DNA of 64,000 nucleotides from Paenibacillus_AP thailandensis (GTDB lineage: Bacteria > Bacillota > Bacilli > Paenibacillales > Paenibacillaceae): the NCBI RefSeq assembly GCF_042685365.1, contig NZ_JBHUMY010000013.1:124001-188000 (forward strand), read 5' to 3'. Under the pieces are notes generated by a model. The model was not told where the DNA came from, ran no database searches, and saw only the letters and a program-made list of their open reading frames with translations. The translations under genes and the position numbers were made by a program. This document shows, piece by piece, positions 15,597 through 24,235 of the stretch; within the stretch, counting starts at the first letter, position 1, and each line of letters starts with the position of its first letter.

Positions 15597-16346
15597 TTGG
15601 AACTGAAACATTATTGGCTTGTCGTAAAGAAGAGGCTGTGGATCTTGGCGCTTATCGTCATCGTAAGCTGCGCGGCCGTCGGTTATTATACCGTCGCGTA
15701 TATAACGCCGCAGTACGAAGCGACGACTTCGCTCATCGTGAACGACTACAAGGACAGCAGCTCCCCTGTGGAGACGATGGATCTCGGCTCGATCAATTCG
15801 ACCGTGATGCTGATCAAAACCTACAAAGAAGTAATCAGGACGCCGCGCATTATGAAGGAAGTCGCCGAAGCATACCCGCAGCTGAACACGACGTACGGCG
15901 AGCTTCTCGGCAAAGTGTCGGTCAGCTCGGTCAGCGAAACGCAGGTGATGTCCATTACGGTACGCGACGATTCGTACGAGCGGGCGGCCCGGATGGCGAA
16001 CGCGGTCGCCGCCGTCTTCCAGAAGACGGTGCCGACGCTTATGAAGGTCGACAACGTTGCGATTCTGAACCAGGCCGATCCGGAGGAAGCCCGCGGGCCC
16101 GTCTCTCCGAACCTCGTCGTAAACGTGGCGGTCGCTTTCATACTGTCGTTCATGGCGGGTCTTGCCCTTTGCTTTTTGCTTGAATTTCTGGACGACACGG
16201 TGAAAACCGAGCAGGACGTGGCCGAGGTGCTGGAGCTTCCGGTGCTGAGCTCGATCGCCAAGATCAAGCAGAAGGACATGGACGGCGGCGGCCCTAGCGC
16301 GAAACCGATGACAGGGAGGGAGAAAAATGTCTCGCTCGGATCTTAA
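15597..16346 (+). CDS. Polysaccharide co-polymerase / tyrosine-kinase modulator (Wzz-like, EpsA/CapA type)
   Basis: A 249-residue membrane protein with a helix near the N-terminus (WILALIVIVSCAAVGYYTV) and another around 175-200 (NLVVNVAVAFILSFMAGLAL) flanking an extracellular loop. This is the Wzz topology of Firmicute chain-length regulators. Its short cytoplasmic tail normally activates the partner BY-kinase, encoded by the next gene, which overlaps by 20 bp. TTG 15597 follows GGAGG by eight bases. First structural gene of the EPS operon. Confidence 0.88.
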   Translation: MELKHYWLVVKKRLWILALIVIVSCAAVGYYTVAYITPQYEATTSLIVNDYKDSSSPVETMDLGSINSTVMLIKTYKEVIRTPRIMKEVAEAYPQLNTTYGELLGKVSVSSVSETQVMSITVRDDSYERAARMANAVAAVFQKTVPTLMKVDNVAILNQADPEEARGPVSPNLVVNVAVAFILSFMAGLALCFLLEFLDDTVKTEQDVAEVLELPVLSSIAKIKQKDMDGGGPSAKPMTGREKNVSLGS

Positions 16347-16998
16347 CGACAACTGGAAGCTTGTGATGAATGCCAATCCGGCATCGCCGATCGCCGAGGA
16401 ATACCGCATATTGCGAACGAACATCGAGTTTTCCGCCATGGACCAGGAGATGAAGGTCATTGCGGTCACCTCCTCCGGCGCCGGCGAAGGAAAAAGCACC
16501 ACCTCCGCCAATCTGGCCGTCGCTTTCGCGCAGGCCGGCAAACGGGTGCTGCTGATCGACGCGAACTTGCGCAAGCCGGCGCAGCATCACATCTTCTCGG
16601 TCGGCAACCATAAAGGGTTAACGAACGTGCTGTTCGGCCAGACGGATGCGCTCGACGTCATTCAGCTGACCGATACCGACAACTTGACGGTTCTGCCGTC
16701 CGGCCCTACGCCGCCCAATCCGGCGGAGCTGCTCTCCTCGAAACGGCTCGAGGAGCTGCTGGACCGGATGCGGGAGCAATACGACGCGGTGATCGTCGAT
16801 ACGCCGTCGATCATGAACATGGCGGACGCCCAGCTTGTGGCGAGCCAAAGCGACGGCGTCGTCTTGGTCGTCCACTCGGGCAAAGCCAAGAAAGAAACGG
16901 CGCGCAAAGCGAAAGCCCATCTGGAGCATGTGAAGGCGAGAATCGTCGGCGTCGTGCTGAACCGGATGAAACCGAAGAAACAACCGCTTTACGGCTAA
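16327..16998 (+). CDS. Bacterial tyrosine kinase of the CpsD/EpsB type
   Basis: A 223-residue BY-kinase. Walker A SSGAGEGKST (49-58), Walker A' LLIDANLRKP (75-84) and Walker B AVIVDTPS are intact. The EEYR motif near residue 24-27 is the usual oligomer contact. It phosphorylates itself and EPS enzymes and controls chain length together with the co-polymerase. The tail ends KKQPLYG with only one Tyr near the end, whereas many family members carry a cluster, so ring-type autophosphorylation may be reduced. The start lies inside the previous gene with GGGAGGGAG before it. Confidence 0.9.
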   Translation: MSRSDLNDNWKLVMNANPASPIAEEYRILRTNIEFSAMDQEMKVIAVTSSGAGEGKSTTSANLAVAFAQAGKRVLLIDANLRKPAQHHIFSVGNHKGLTNVLFGQTDALDVIQLTDTDNLTVLPSGPTPPNPAELLSSKRLEELLDRMREQYDAVIVDTPSIMNMADAQLVASQSDGVVLVVHSGKAKKETARKAKAHLEHVKARIVGVVLNRMKPKKQPLYG

Positions 16999-17011
16999 AC
17001 GGCTAACGCGG

Positions 17012-17165
17012 CGGTTTCCTTCCCGCAGCCTTAAGGGCGAACGAAGGAAAGGTAATGTCTCCCGCACCTTTATCACTGGAGGCACTCGGTCATGTTGTGG
17101 GCCTGGCGGCCTTAGACGTAAATCGTCGAGGATGTGACGTGAGGAGGGGTTAGATGCCCCGTGAA
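17012..17165 (+). ncRNA. Structured leader, candidate EAR-type antitermination RNA
   Basis: This segment after the kinase gene folds into several helices: TTTCCTTC with GAAGGAAA (about 17015-17050); a multibranch closed by GTCA (17089-17092) and TGAC (17135-17138) holding GGGCC/GGCC (17099-17111) and GACG/CGTC (17115-17127); and GGGG/CCCC (17146-17160). In Bacillus the EAR RNA lies between the second and third eps genes (epsB and epsC) and lets polymerase pass terminators. This element occupies the matching place, between the BY-kinase gene and galU, just before a strong terminator. The assignment rests on place and fold, not on a remembered consensus. Confidence 0.45.
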
Positions 17166-17170
17166 GGTTG

Positions 17171-17240
17171 CTCGGACTTTAAGCGATCTAAAAGTCCGAG
17201 CTATGCTTTCCGGATATTGGAGAGCATAGCTCGCATTTTT
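17171..17240 (+). terminator. Two overlapping hairpins with T-run inside the EPS operon
   Basis: CTCGGACTTT (17171-17180) pairs perfectly with AAAGTCCGAG (17191-17200). The next stem, about GAGCTATGCTTTCC with GGAGAGCATAGCTC (17198-17232), is followed by GCATTTTT and is a good intrinsic terminator. The two stems share GAG at 17198-17200, so they compete at their base. The arrangement suggests controlled read-through into galU and the rest of the operon. Confidence 0.65.
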
Positions 17241-17338
17241 AGAAATATAAGAAGGTATAATTTCCAATCTTATACTGGACTTATATTTCTTGCCGAAACG
17301 ATGCGTCCTTATGTCTTGAAAGACGAGGTCGTTTCGGC
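17241..17338 (+). promoter_or_regulatory. Two further large hairpins before galU
   Basis: AGAAATATAAG (17241-17251) pairs with CTTATATTTCT (17280-17290), with an inner GTATAA/TTATAC. GCCGAAACGA (17292-17301) pairs with TCGTTTCGGC (17329-17338), with an inner CGTC/GACG. Neither has a T-run. They complete a series of four hairpins in the galU leader and may protect or regulate the downstream mRNA. Confidence 0.55.
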
Positions 17339-17391
17339 TTGCATCTTAGAATCTGCGCAGAACAAAAAAATAAAAAGGATAGGGTGATTCG

Positions 17392-18294
17392 ATGAAAAAA
17401 GTGAGAAAAGCCATTATTCCAGCAGCAGGACTAGGTACAAGGTTCTTGCCGGCCACGAAAGCGATGCCGAAAGAGATGCTCCCGATCGTTGATAAGCCCA
17501 CCATCCAGTACATCGTGGAAGAAGCGATCGAGTCGGGCATTGAAGACATCATCGTCGTGACGGGCAAAGGCAAGCGGGCGATCGAGGACCATTTCGACAT
17601 TGCCTTTGAGCTGGAGTACACGCTGGAGAACAAAGGCAAGCTTGATATTTTGGAAAAGGTTCGTAAATCGTCGAACGTCAACCTCCATTATATACGGCAG
17701 AAAGAAGCGAAAGGGCTTGGCCACGCCGTCTGGTGCGCGCGCAACTTCATCGGCGACGAACCGTTTGCCGTTCTGCTCGGCGACGACATCGTCGAAGCCG
17801 AAGTGCCTTGCACCCGGCAGCTTATCGAGCAATACGAGCAAACCGGCCGTTCCGTTATCGGCGTTCAGCCGGTCAGCCAGGATCAGACCGACCGTTACGG
17901 CATCGTCGATCCCGGCGAGACGGTCGGCCGCCTCGTGCAGGTGAACCGCTTCGTGGAGAAGCCGCCGAAAGGACAAGCCCCTTCCAATCTGGCGATTATG
18001 GGCCGCTATGTGCTTACGCCGGAAATATTCGGCTATCTCGGACAGCATGAGATCGGGGCCGGCGGCGAAATCCAGCTGACCGACGCCATCCAGAAGCTGA
18101 ACGTGGAACAGGGCGTATACGCGTACGATTTCCAAGGCAAACGCTACGACGTCGGCGAGCGTCTTGGTTTTATTATGACGACGGTCGATTTCGCGCTCCG
18201 GAACAACGAGCTGAAGCATCAGCTGATTACGGAGCTGAAGGAACTGCTCGACCGCGAGCTTTCGAAAGAGCTTATCAGCGCGAGGGGGGAATAA
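17392..18294 (+). CDS. galU: UTP-glucose-1-phosphate uridylyltransferase
   Basis: A 300-residue nucleotidyltransferase making UDP-glucose from UTP and glucose-1-phosphate. The signature KAIIPAAGLGTRFLPATKAM with PKEMLPIVDKPTIQYIVEEA is intact, as are EKP (FVEKPPKG) and GEIQLTDAI. Length is standard for GalU/GtaB. It feeds glucose units and, through Ugd later in the operon, glucuronate units into the exopolysaccharide. The gene is preceded by a long structured leader with an internal terminator. Confidence 0.95.
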   Translation: MKKVRKAIIPAAGLGTRFLPATKAMPKEMLPIVDKPTIQYIVEEAIESGIEDIIVVTGKGKRAIEDHFDIAFELEYTLENKGKLDILEKVRKSSNVNLHYIRQKEAKGLGHAVWCARNFIGDEPFAVLLGDDIVEAEVPCTRQLIEQYEQTGRSVIGVQPVSQDQTDRYGIVDPGETVGRLVQVNRFVEKPPKGQAPSNLAIMGRYVLTPEIFGYLGQHEIGAGGEIQLTDAIQKLNVEQGVYAYDFQGKRYDVGERLGFIMTTVDFALRNNELKHQLITELKELLDRELSKELISARGE

Positions 18295-18297
18295 CGT

Positions 18298-18966
18298 ATG
18301 CAGCCGCAGCCGCAATATCGTGAAGATGCGGTATTGAACGTACGCGACGTCGATCAGGTTACTTTTTATTCCGTCGCGAAACGGACCATGGACATCATCG
18401 GCGCGGCGGCAGGCTTAATCCTGCTGAGCCCGCTGTTCGTCTTGGTCGCGATCCTGATCAAGATGGAAGATCCGAAGGGCTCGGTATTTTTCTACCAGAC
18501 GCGGATCGGCAAGAACGAGAAGCCGTTCCGGATGTATAAATTCCGCTCGATGGTTACGAATGCGGAGGAGAAGCTGAAGGAGCTGCTCGACAAAAACGAG
18601 ATCAGCGGCGCGATGTTCAAGATGAAGGACGATCCGCGGATTACGAAGGTCGGGAAGTTCATCCGCAAGACGAGCATCGACGAGCTGCCGCAGCTTTATA
18701 ACGTATTGCGAGGCGACATGTCGCTCGTAGGGCCGAGGCCGCCTCTTACGCGCGAAGTAGCGGAATATACGGAATACGACAAGCAGCGGCTGGCCGTGAC
18801 GCCCGGCTGCACGGGGCTGTGGCAGGTGAGCGGCCGCAACGAGCTCAGCTTTCACGAGATGGTCGAGCTCGATTTGATCTACATTAACAACCGGAGCATC
18901 GCGAACGATTTGAAAATTATTTTCAAGACGTTCAAATTGTTTCTGGGAGCCAAAGATGCTTTCTGA
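18298..18966 (+). CDS. Undecaprenyl-phosphate sugar-1-phosphate transferase (initiating enzyme)
   Basis: A 222-residue polyisoprenyl-phosphate hexose-1-phosphate transferase. It has one N-terminal membrane segment (IIGAAAGLILLSPLFVLVAI) and the conserved blocks KRTMDIIG, QTRIGKNEKPFRMYKFRSM, KTSIDELPQLYNVLRGDMSLVGPRP and 'GLWQVSGRN'. It loads the first sugar onto the lipid carrier to start repeat-unit assembly. It follows galU by three bases. Glucose-, galactose- and GlcNAc-type versions cannot be separated here. Confidence 0.9.
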   Translation: MQPQPQYREDAVLNVRDVDQVTFYSVAKRTMDIIGAAAGLILLSPLFVLVAILIKMEDPKGSVFFYQTRIGKNEKPFRMYKFRSMVTNAEEKLKELLDKNEISGAMFKMKDDPRITKVGKFIRKTSIDELPQLYNVLRGDMSLVGPRPPLTREVAEYTEYDKQRLAVTPGCTGLWQVSGRNELSFHEMVELDLIYINNRSIANDLKIIFKTFKLFLGAKDAF

Positions 18967-18978
18967 GGTGGGTAACCG

Positions 18979-20235
18979 ATGAAAAAAATAATATTTATAA
19001 CGAATCGTCTGCCGTTTCCGAATACGGACGGCAGAAAAAACCTGCTTCAGCAATATATCGAGCAAATGAAGGATATTTATCCCGACTGCGAAATCATCAA
19101 TCTATCGTTCGTGGACGATCAGAAATATTTGAAGGACCGGCCGGCCTCCATCTCCCGTCTCGTCTGCCTGCAGACGCCGGGGATGGCGGAGAAGCTGTAC
19201 AACGCCGTCGTGTATTCGCTGCTGCTGCGGAAGTGGCCGCTGCAAGTCTCGGCGTATTACTCCCGGAAGACGCACCGGAAGATCAAGGCGCTGATCCGCG
19301 AGGAGCAGCCGGACGTTATTTTGTACGACATGGTGCGGGTGGCCGAATATTTGACCGACGGAGCGGGACAAAAGGTGCTCAGCTACGACGATCTGCTTTC
19401 GCTCCGCTACGAGCGGCAGCTGGAGTGGTTCCAGTACATCCCTTCCGTCTTCGGCGGCTTTGCGGACAAACTGCCCGCCGGCCTCAAGCGGTTCGCCAAC
19501 CTGAAATTTATCCAGAAGTGGCTGATCGCTTACGAAAGCAAGCTGCTCGCCGAATATGAAAGGAAGGTGGCGGCCAACTTTCGGCATCTCGTTTTCACAT
19601 CTCCCAAAGAAGCGGAAACGTTCAGCCATACGATCCGCCACCGTTCCTGCCTCGGCATTCCGATGCGCTTCGATCCGGACAAAAAAGCGGGGGGCAGCGT
19701 CCGGTCCTACGACCGGAACAAGGTCGTGTTCGTCGGCAAGATGGACATACCCCACAACAGCTCGGCCGTCGTTTATTTTTGCGAGAAGATATGGCCAAGC
19801 GTCAAGCGCGAGGCGCCGGATGCGAAGTTTTATATTATCGGCAAAAATCCAAGCCCCGAAGTGGTTCGTCTGCAACAGCTGTATCCCGATATCGTCGTGA
19901 CCGGCGAGGTGGACAACGTGAAGCGCGCGATGGGAGACGCGGCGGTCATGATCGCCCCGCTGCTGTTCGGCACCGGCATCAAGACGAAAATCGTCGAAGC
20001 GATGTCGCTAGGCGTTCCCGTCGTGACGAATCCGATCGGCAGCGAAGGCATCAACGCCGTCAACCAGGAAGACCTGTTCGTCTGCGAATCCGACGAGGAG
20101 ATGGCGCAGAAGGTGCTCCTGCTGTTGAACAACAAAGAAATTAACGAAAAAGTATCGCGCAATTCGATCCGTTATGTGTCCCGGCATTTCAGCAGTTCGG
20201 CAACACGTAAAAATTTGGAGTTGATCTTATCGTAG
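18979..20235 (+). CDS. Glycosyltransferase, GT-B fold (family 4-like)
   Basis: A 418-residue glycosyltransferase. The N-terminal domain starts KKIIFITNRLPFPNTDGR. The C-terminal domain has KVVFVGKMDIPHNSSAVVYF and the donor-binding stretch APLLFGTGIKTKIVEAMSLGVPVVTN, typical of sugar-nucleotide GT-B enzymes. Cytoplasmic; adds one sugar of the repeat unit. The preceding GTGGGTAACCG gives only a weak ribosome site. The donor and linkage cannot be predicted. Confidence 0.85.
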   Translation: MKKIIFITNRLPFPNTDGRKNLLQQYIEQMKDIYPDCEIINLSFVDDQKYLKDRPASISRLVCLQTPGMAEKLYNAVVYSLLLRKWPLQVSAYYSRKTHRKIKALIREEQPDVILYDMVRVAEYLTDGAGQKVLSYDDLLSLRYERQLEWFQYIPSVFGGFADKLPAGLKRFANLKFIQKWLIAYESKLLAEYERKVAANFRHLVFTSPKEAETFSHTIRHRSCLGIPMRFDPDKKAGGSVRSYDRNKVVFVGKMDIPHNSSAVVYFCEKIWPSVKREAPDAKFYIIGKNPSPEVVRLQQLYPDIVVTGEVDNVKRAMGDAAVMIAPLLFGTGIKTKIVEAMSLGVPVVTNPIGSEGINAVNQEDLFVCESDEEMAQKVLLLLNNKEINEKVSRNSIRYVSRHFSSSATRKNLELILS

Positions 20236-20240
20236 GGCAA

Positions 20241-21608
20241 TTGCGCGAGGAGCAGGTGATCGACATTCGAAATCTAGTTATGGCGATGTTTCTGTTATCC
20301 TTGTCGCTGCTTACGTACGACAGCCTGCCGTATATCCCGTTCACGGTGTATCGGCCGGTCGCGATGTTTCCGATGTTTGCGGCCTCCTTGTTGATCCTGT
20401 TCACCGATTTCAGGTTCAAGAAGGGGGATTTGTTTTTACTCGGGTTTCTGATGTACAGCATCGGGCATTCGATGGTCGTGGCCGCGGCGAGCGGCGATAT
20501 CGGCAGCAGCTTCTCGCATGTCGTTACGCAAATGTTCGGCTTGTCCATGTACCGCGTATCGGTATATGCGGCCGAGCAGATCAAGCAAGACCCGGAACTG
20601 CTGAAAAGCGTCGCGCGATGCGTTACGGTCGCTTTCGTGCCGCCGCTTGCCGCCGGTTTCCTGCAGCTGGCAGACGCCTTTGTCGTCAAGAACGGATTCT
20701 CCGGCGCATTGACCGGCTTATTCTCCGAGAAGGTGTATACGCGGCGGATCCAGATGCTGTCCGGCGAGCCGTCGTGGGCGGCGATCCATATGCTGAGCGG
20801 CGGCCTGCTTATGTTCTTCCTGTATAAGCGGGGCTTCCGCAAGCAGATCGTTCTGCTTGTCGCCACGGCGCTCCTGATGGTGCTGTCGTTCTCTTCTTAC
20901 GCTTATACGGTGCTGCTGCTCGCGCTCGTCTTCTACGTGCTGACGACGAACAAGAACAGAGGCCGCATGATCGTCATTCTCGGAGCGTGCGTCCTCGTGA
21001 TCGGGTTCGGCGTGCCGTATCTGATCGAGGCGTTCAATATCAGCGGTTATTTCACGGACCGGTTCCAGTTCAACTTCGCCCAGATGTGGCAGAACGACAA
21101 TTCCGTCTTCGTCCGCATCGCGTTCCCGGCGATCGGCTTTATCGAATTTATCCGGCATCCGATCTTCGGCTTGGGCGGCGGCTTCTATCATACGGAGGCG
21201 GCCGAGCTGCTCCGGCAATATTTCAGCAGCGGACTGAAATTTACGGAAGTGTACAACCTGGTCTATATTCATCCCGAAGCGGCGACCTCCCGGGCTTTGG
21301 TCTCGAAGGTGTTCGCCGAGGAAGGATTAATCGGAGTCATTCTTTTCGGAGGGTTTCTCGTCTCGGTATTCCGCAGCTGCGGCGCCAATCCTTATTCGAA
21401 ATTCGCCTTTGCGTTATGCTTGTCGCTCGTGATGAATTTCGACTCTTACGCGTTTCTTAATTTCTGGCTGCTCGTCGGCTTCATCCGGGGCGGATTGTTC
21501 GATATGGAAGCCGTGTTCGGCGAGGCTCCCGCGCTTAAGCCGGTACGGGCGAAGAGGCGGGAGTTTGCCGCGAAACCCATCTACAGCGAATGGAGAAGCA
21601 GGGCATGA
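20241..21608 (+). CDS. O-antigen ligase/polymerase-like membrane protein (Wzy type)
   Basis: A 455-residue integral membrane protein with about ten to twelve hydrophobic segments and a large loop near residues 290-350 (GLGGGFYHTEAAELLRQYFSSG), as in Wzy polymerases and ligases. It probably joins repeat units on the outer face of the membrane. The frame opens at TTG 20241, five bases after the previous stop; GTG 20256 closely follows GAGGAGC and is an equally plausible start. The 3' end overlaps the next gene through ATGA. Confidence 0.78.
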   Translation: MREEQVIDIRNLVMAMFLLSLSLLTYDSLPYIPFTVYRPVAMFPMFAASLLILFTDFRFKKGDLFLLGFLMYSIGHSMVVAAASGDIGSSFSHVVTQMFGLSMYRVSVYAAEQIKQDPELLKSVARCVTVAFVPPLAAGFLQLADAFVVKNGFSGALTGLFSEKVYTRRIQMLSGEPSWAAIHMLSGGLLMFFLYKRGFRKQIVLLVATALLMVLSFSSYAYTVLLLALVFYVLTTNKNRGRMIVILGACVLVIGFGVPYLIEAFNISGYFTDRFQFNFAQMWQNDNSVFVRIAFPAIGFIEFIRHPIFGLGGGFYHTEAAELLRQYFSSGLKFTEVYNLVYIHPEAATSRALVSKVFAEEGLIGVILFGGFLVSVFRSCGANPYSKFAFALCLSLVMNFDSYAFLNFWLLVGFIRGGLFDMEAVFGEAPALKPVRAKRREFAAKPIYSEWRSRA

Positions 21609-22858
21609 AAATCGTAATAGCTAACAGTTTGTATAGTCCGCATATTATCGGCGGAGCGGAAATATCGACCCAAATATTGGCCGAGACGCTTGCGGCCGAG
21701 GCCGAGGTCCATGTGCTGACGACGGGTCCGCAGAAGAGAAGCTCCGGCGTGACGACCGACCGCGTAAACGGCGTGACGGTGCACCGCGTTCCGTACAACA
21801 ACTTGTATTGGCTCGGAGCCGGGGAGGGCAAAAGCACGCTGCACAAAGTGGCCCGGCGGCTTATCGACCTCTACAATCCGGTTCAGATCCGGACGGTTGC
21901 GAAGCTGATTGCGGAGCTTCAGCCCGATCTCGTCCATACGCAAAATTTGTCCGGCTTCGGAGCCGGCATCTGGACCGCCTTCCATAAGGCGGGCGTGCCG
22001 ATCGTTCATACGCTGCGGGATTATTCGCTTATTTCGCCCGTCAGCTCGCCGATCTCGAATCCGCTATTGTCCTCGGTTTATAAACGAACCTCGCTCGGCT
22101 TCAGCCGAAGGGTGTCGGCCGTCGTCGGCATTTCCTCGCATATTTTGAACCGCCATACCGGGTCGGGCCTGTTCCCGAACGCGGCGAAGCTCGTCATTCC
22201 GAACGTCGTCGACGGCGATATCGCCGGGGCCGGCAAAGATTTCGCCCATAGGCCGCTTCGCGTCGGCTATTTCGGGAGAATCGAGGCGGAGAAAGGCGTC
22301 CGCGAATTGGTCGAGGCGGTACGGATGCTGCCGGCTGAAACGGTCGGCACGCTGTACGTATGCGGCGAAGGCAGTCTGAAGGCGGAGCTTGCGCAGCTGT
22401 GCCGGGACGACGATCGCGTCGTCTTCACCGGCAAGGTGAAGCCGGCCGAGGCGCGGGAGCTGATGGGCCGCATGGACGCGACGGTCGTTCCTTCCATCTG
22501 GGAGGAGCCGTTCGGCCGGGTCATCATCGAATCGTACCAGGTCGGGACGCCGGTGTATGCCGCGGCGGTGGGGGGAATCCCGGACGTCGTGGTCGATCGG
22601 GGCCACCTGTTCGCTCCCGGCAGCGCAGAGGCGATCAAGGAGAAGCTGGAGAGTCATTACGCGATGCCGCCGGAGCGGAAAAGCGAGCTTACGCGCCAAT
22701 GCCTCGAGCATTGCCGCGGCTTTACGAAGCAATCGCTGCTCGAGCGGCATCTGGAGCTTTACCGTTCGCTCCTGGCGCCGGCGGGCGGAACGGCCGTCGC
22801 CGGCGCGGCTTACGCGGGCGCTGCCGGGCACAAAATAAAGGCTGGCGCGGGAAGGTAA
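21605..22858 (+). CDS. Glycosyltransferase family 4
   Basis: A 417-residue GT-B glycosyltransferase. It has the N-terminal loop SLYSPHIIGGAEISTQILAE, HTQNLSGFGAG, the C-terminal start RVGYFGRIEAEKGVRELVEA and the nucleotide-site motif SIWEEPFGRVIIESYQVGTP (an E-x7-E pattern). Retaining GT4 enzymes use UDP-, GDP- or dTDP-sugars; GDP-mannose is possible because manC is in the operon. The chosen start ATG 21605 follows GGAG by nine bases and overlaps the previous stop; an upstream ATG at 21590 lacks a site. Confidence 0.88.
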   Translation: MKIVIANSLYSPHIIGGAEISTQILAETLAAEAEVHVLTTGPQKRSSGVTTDRVNGVTVHRVPYNNLYWLGAGEGKSTLHKVARRLIDLYNPVQIRTVAKLIAELQPDLVHTQNLSGFGAGIWTAFHKAGVPIVHTLRDYSLISPVSSPISNPLLSSVYKRTSLGFSRRVSAVVGISSHILNRHTGSGLFPNAAKLVIPNVVDGDIAGAGKDFAHRPLRVGYFGRIEAEKGVRELVEAVRMLPAETVGTLYVCGEGSLKAELAQLCRDDDRVVFTGKVKPAEARELMGRMDATVVPSIWEEPFGRVIIESYQVGTPVYAAAVGGIPDVVVDRGHLFAPGSAEAIKEKLESHYAMPPERKSELTRQCLEHCRGFTKQSLLERHLELYRSLLAPAGGTAVAGAAYAGAAGHKIKAGAGR

Positions 22859-22861
22859 TCT

Positions 22862-24235
22862 ATGGCACAATTGGCAATTCGCAAGCTGATGAGAGGGAAC
22901 GGCCTTATCCAGACGATCATGCATACGAGCGCGGCCAACATTATGGTTATGGCGTTGACGACGCTCATTTCGATCATGACGGCGAGAATGTTCGGCGTCG
23001 TCGGCAAAGGGGAATTTACGGCGATTCAGTTCTATGCGACGTTCCTTGCCGGCGTCGTCGGCTTCGGCCTTCCGACCTCTCTAATCTATAACATGAAGCG
23101 CAGCAAGGGCATGGGAGCGGAATTCATCAAGGCCGGATTTCTGTTCCAGATTCCGGTCAGCATCGTCGTCGGGATTATCGCGTGGACCTTCATGCCGGTG
23201 TGGCTCGGCAATTACCCGGAGGACGTCATTCAAACGGCAAGATGGTACACCGTCCTGATGCTCCCGATGCTGCTGGCGGTCAACCTGATCGCCGCGCTTG
23301 CGCAAAGCACGGATCATTTCAACGTGTATAACGGGGTAAGGCTGTTCGTTCCGCTGTTCAATCTGGCGGGCATCGCCGTGCTGTTCGCCGCCGGCGTCCT
23401 GAGCATCCATGCGGCCGCCGCCGTCTTTCTGATCACGACGCTCCTTGTTGTCGTATGGTCGCTCTACCGGCTGCGGAACGAGCTTAAGATCGACTGGTTC
23501 CGGCGGGTGGTCGACCGAACGGCGGCCAAGCTGATGTTCGGCTACGGAAGCCGGGTGTTCGGCGTCGAGCTGCTCGGCACGCTTTATTCGCAGTTCGACA
23601 AGATTATTATCCTGTCGCTGCTTAGCGCGCGCGATCTCGGGCTTTACAGCGTCGTTTACGCGTTGTCCCGCGTCTTCAACACGGTGCAGATGGCGATATC
23701 GAACGTCATCTTCCCGAAGCTGGCGGGACTCGATAAAGACAAAATCATCGCGACGGTCGGCCGGGCGTTCCGTCTCTCGCTGATGCTGATGACGATCGTG
23801 GTCATTCCTTGCATGTTCATCGGCAGGTTCCTGATGGGCCTCTTGTTCGGCAAGGAATTTCTCGAGGCGAGCACCGCCTTCTACTTGCTGTCCATCGAAT
23901 GCATTCTCGGGGGCGGATCTTGGATTCTGGCCGCTTCGTTCAACGCTCTGGGCCGTCCCGGTCTCGTGCTGCTCAGGCAGATCATCGCTCTGGCCATTAC
24001 GGTCGGGCTGTTCTTCCTGTTCACCCCGATGTTCGGGCTGAACGGCATCGCGCTGGCGCTGCTGGCCGGCGCGCTGGTGCGAATGCTGATCACGATCGCG
24101 GCGATGCGGGTCTCCTTCCGCGTAAGCATTCGCGGCATGCTGTTCGATAAAGGCGATTTCCGGTTTCTGATCGGCCGGCTGAAAGAGAAAAACATCATTA
24201 AAAGCAGAGGAAAAGCAGGTGGAGTGGATGGGTAA
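22862..24235 (+). CDS. Polysaccharide repeat-unit flippase (Wzx, MATE/MOP superfamily)
   Basis: A 457-residue membrane protein with about fourteen hydrophobic segments, opening with 'TSAANIMVMALTTLISIMTA' and ARMFGVVGKGEFTAIQFYAT, as usual for Wzx. It moves the lipid-linked repeat unit across the membrane for polymerisation. It directly follows a glycosyltransferase and overlaps the next one by a few bases. Confidence 0.88.
   Translation: MAQLAIRKLMRGNGLIQTIMHTSAANIMVMALTTLISIMTARMFGVVGKGEFTAIQFYATFLAGVVGFGLPTSLIYNMKRSKGMGAEFIKAGFLFQIPVSIVVGIIAWTFMPVWLGNYPEDVIQTARWYTVLMLPMLLAVNLIAALAQSTDHFNVYNGVRLFVPLFNLAGIAVLFAAGVLSIHAAAAVFLITTLLVVVWSLYRLRNELKIDWFRRVVDRTAAKLMFGYGSRVFGVELLGTLYSQFDKIIILSLLSARDLGLYSVVYALSRVFNTVQMAISNVIFPKLAGLDKDKIIATVGRAFRLSLMLMTIVVIPCMFIGRFLMGLLFGKEFLEASTAFYLLSIECILGGGSWILAASFNALGRPGLVLLRQIIALAITVGLFFLFTPMFGLNGIALALLAGALVRMLITIAAMRVSFRVSIRGMLFDKGDFRFLIGRLKEKNIIKSRGKAGGVDG

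Noticed and set aside
17154..17387. 77-codon frame in the galU leader with AGGAGG before its ATG
   Set aside because: It runs through four perfect hairpins, has no protein-like pattern and stops just before galU. The RNA structure explains the sequence better, though leader translation is not excluded.
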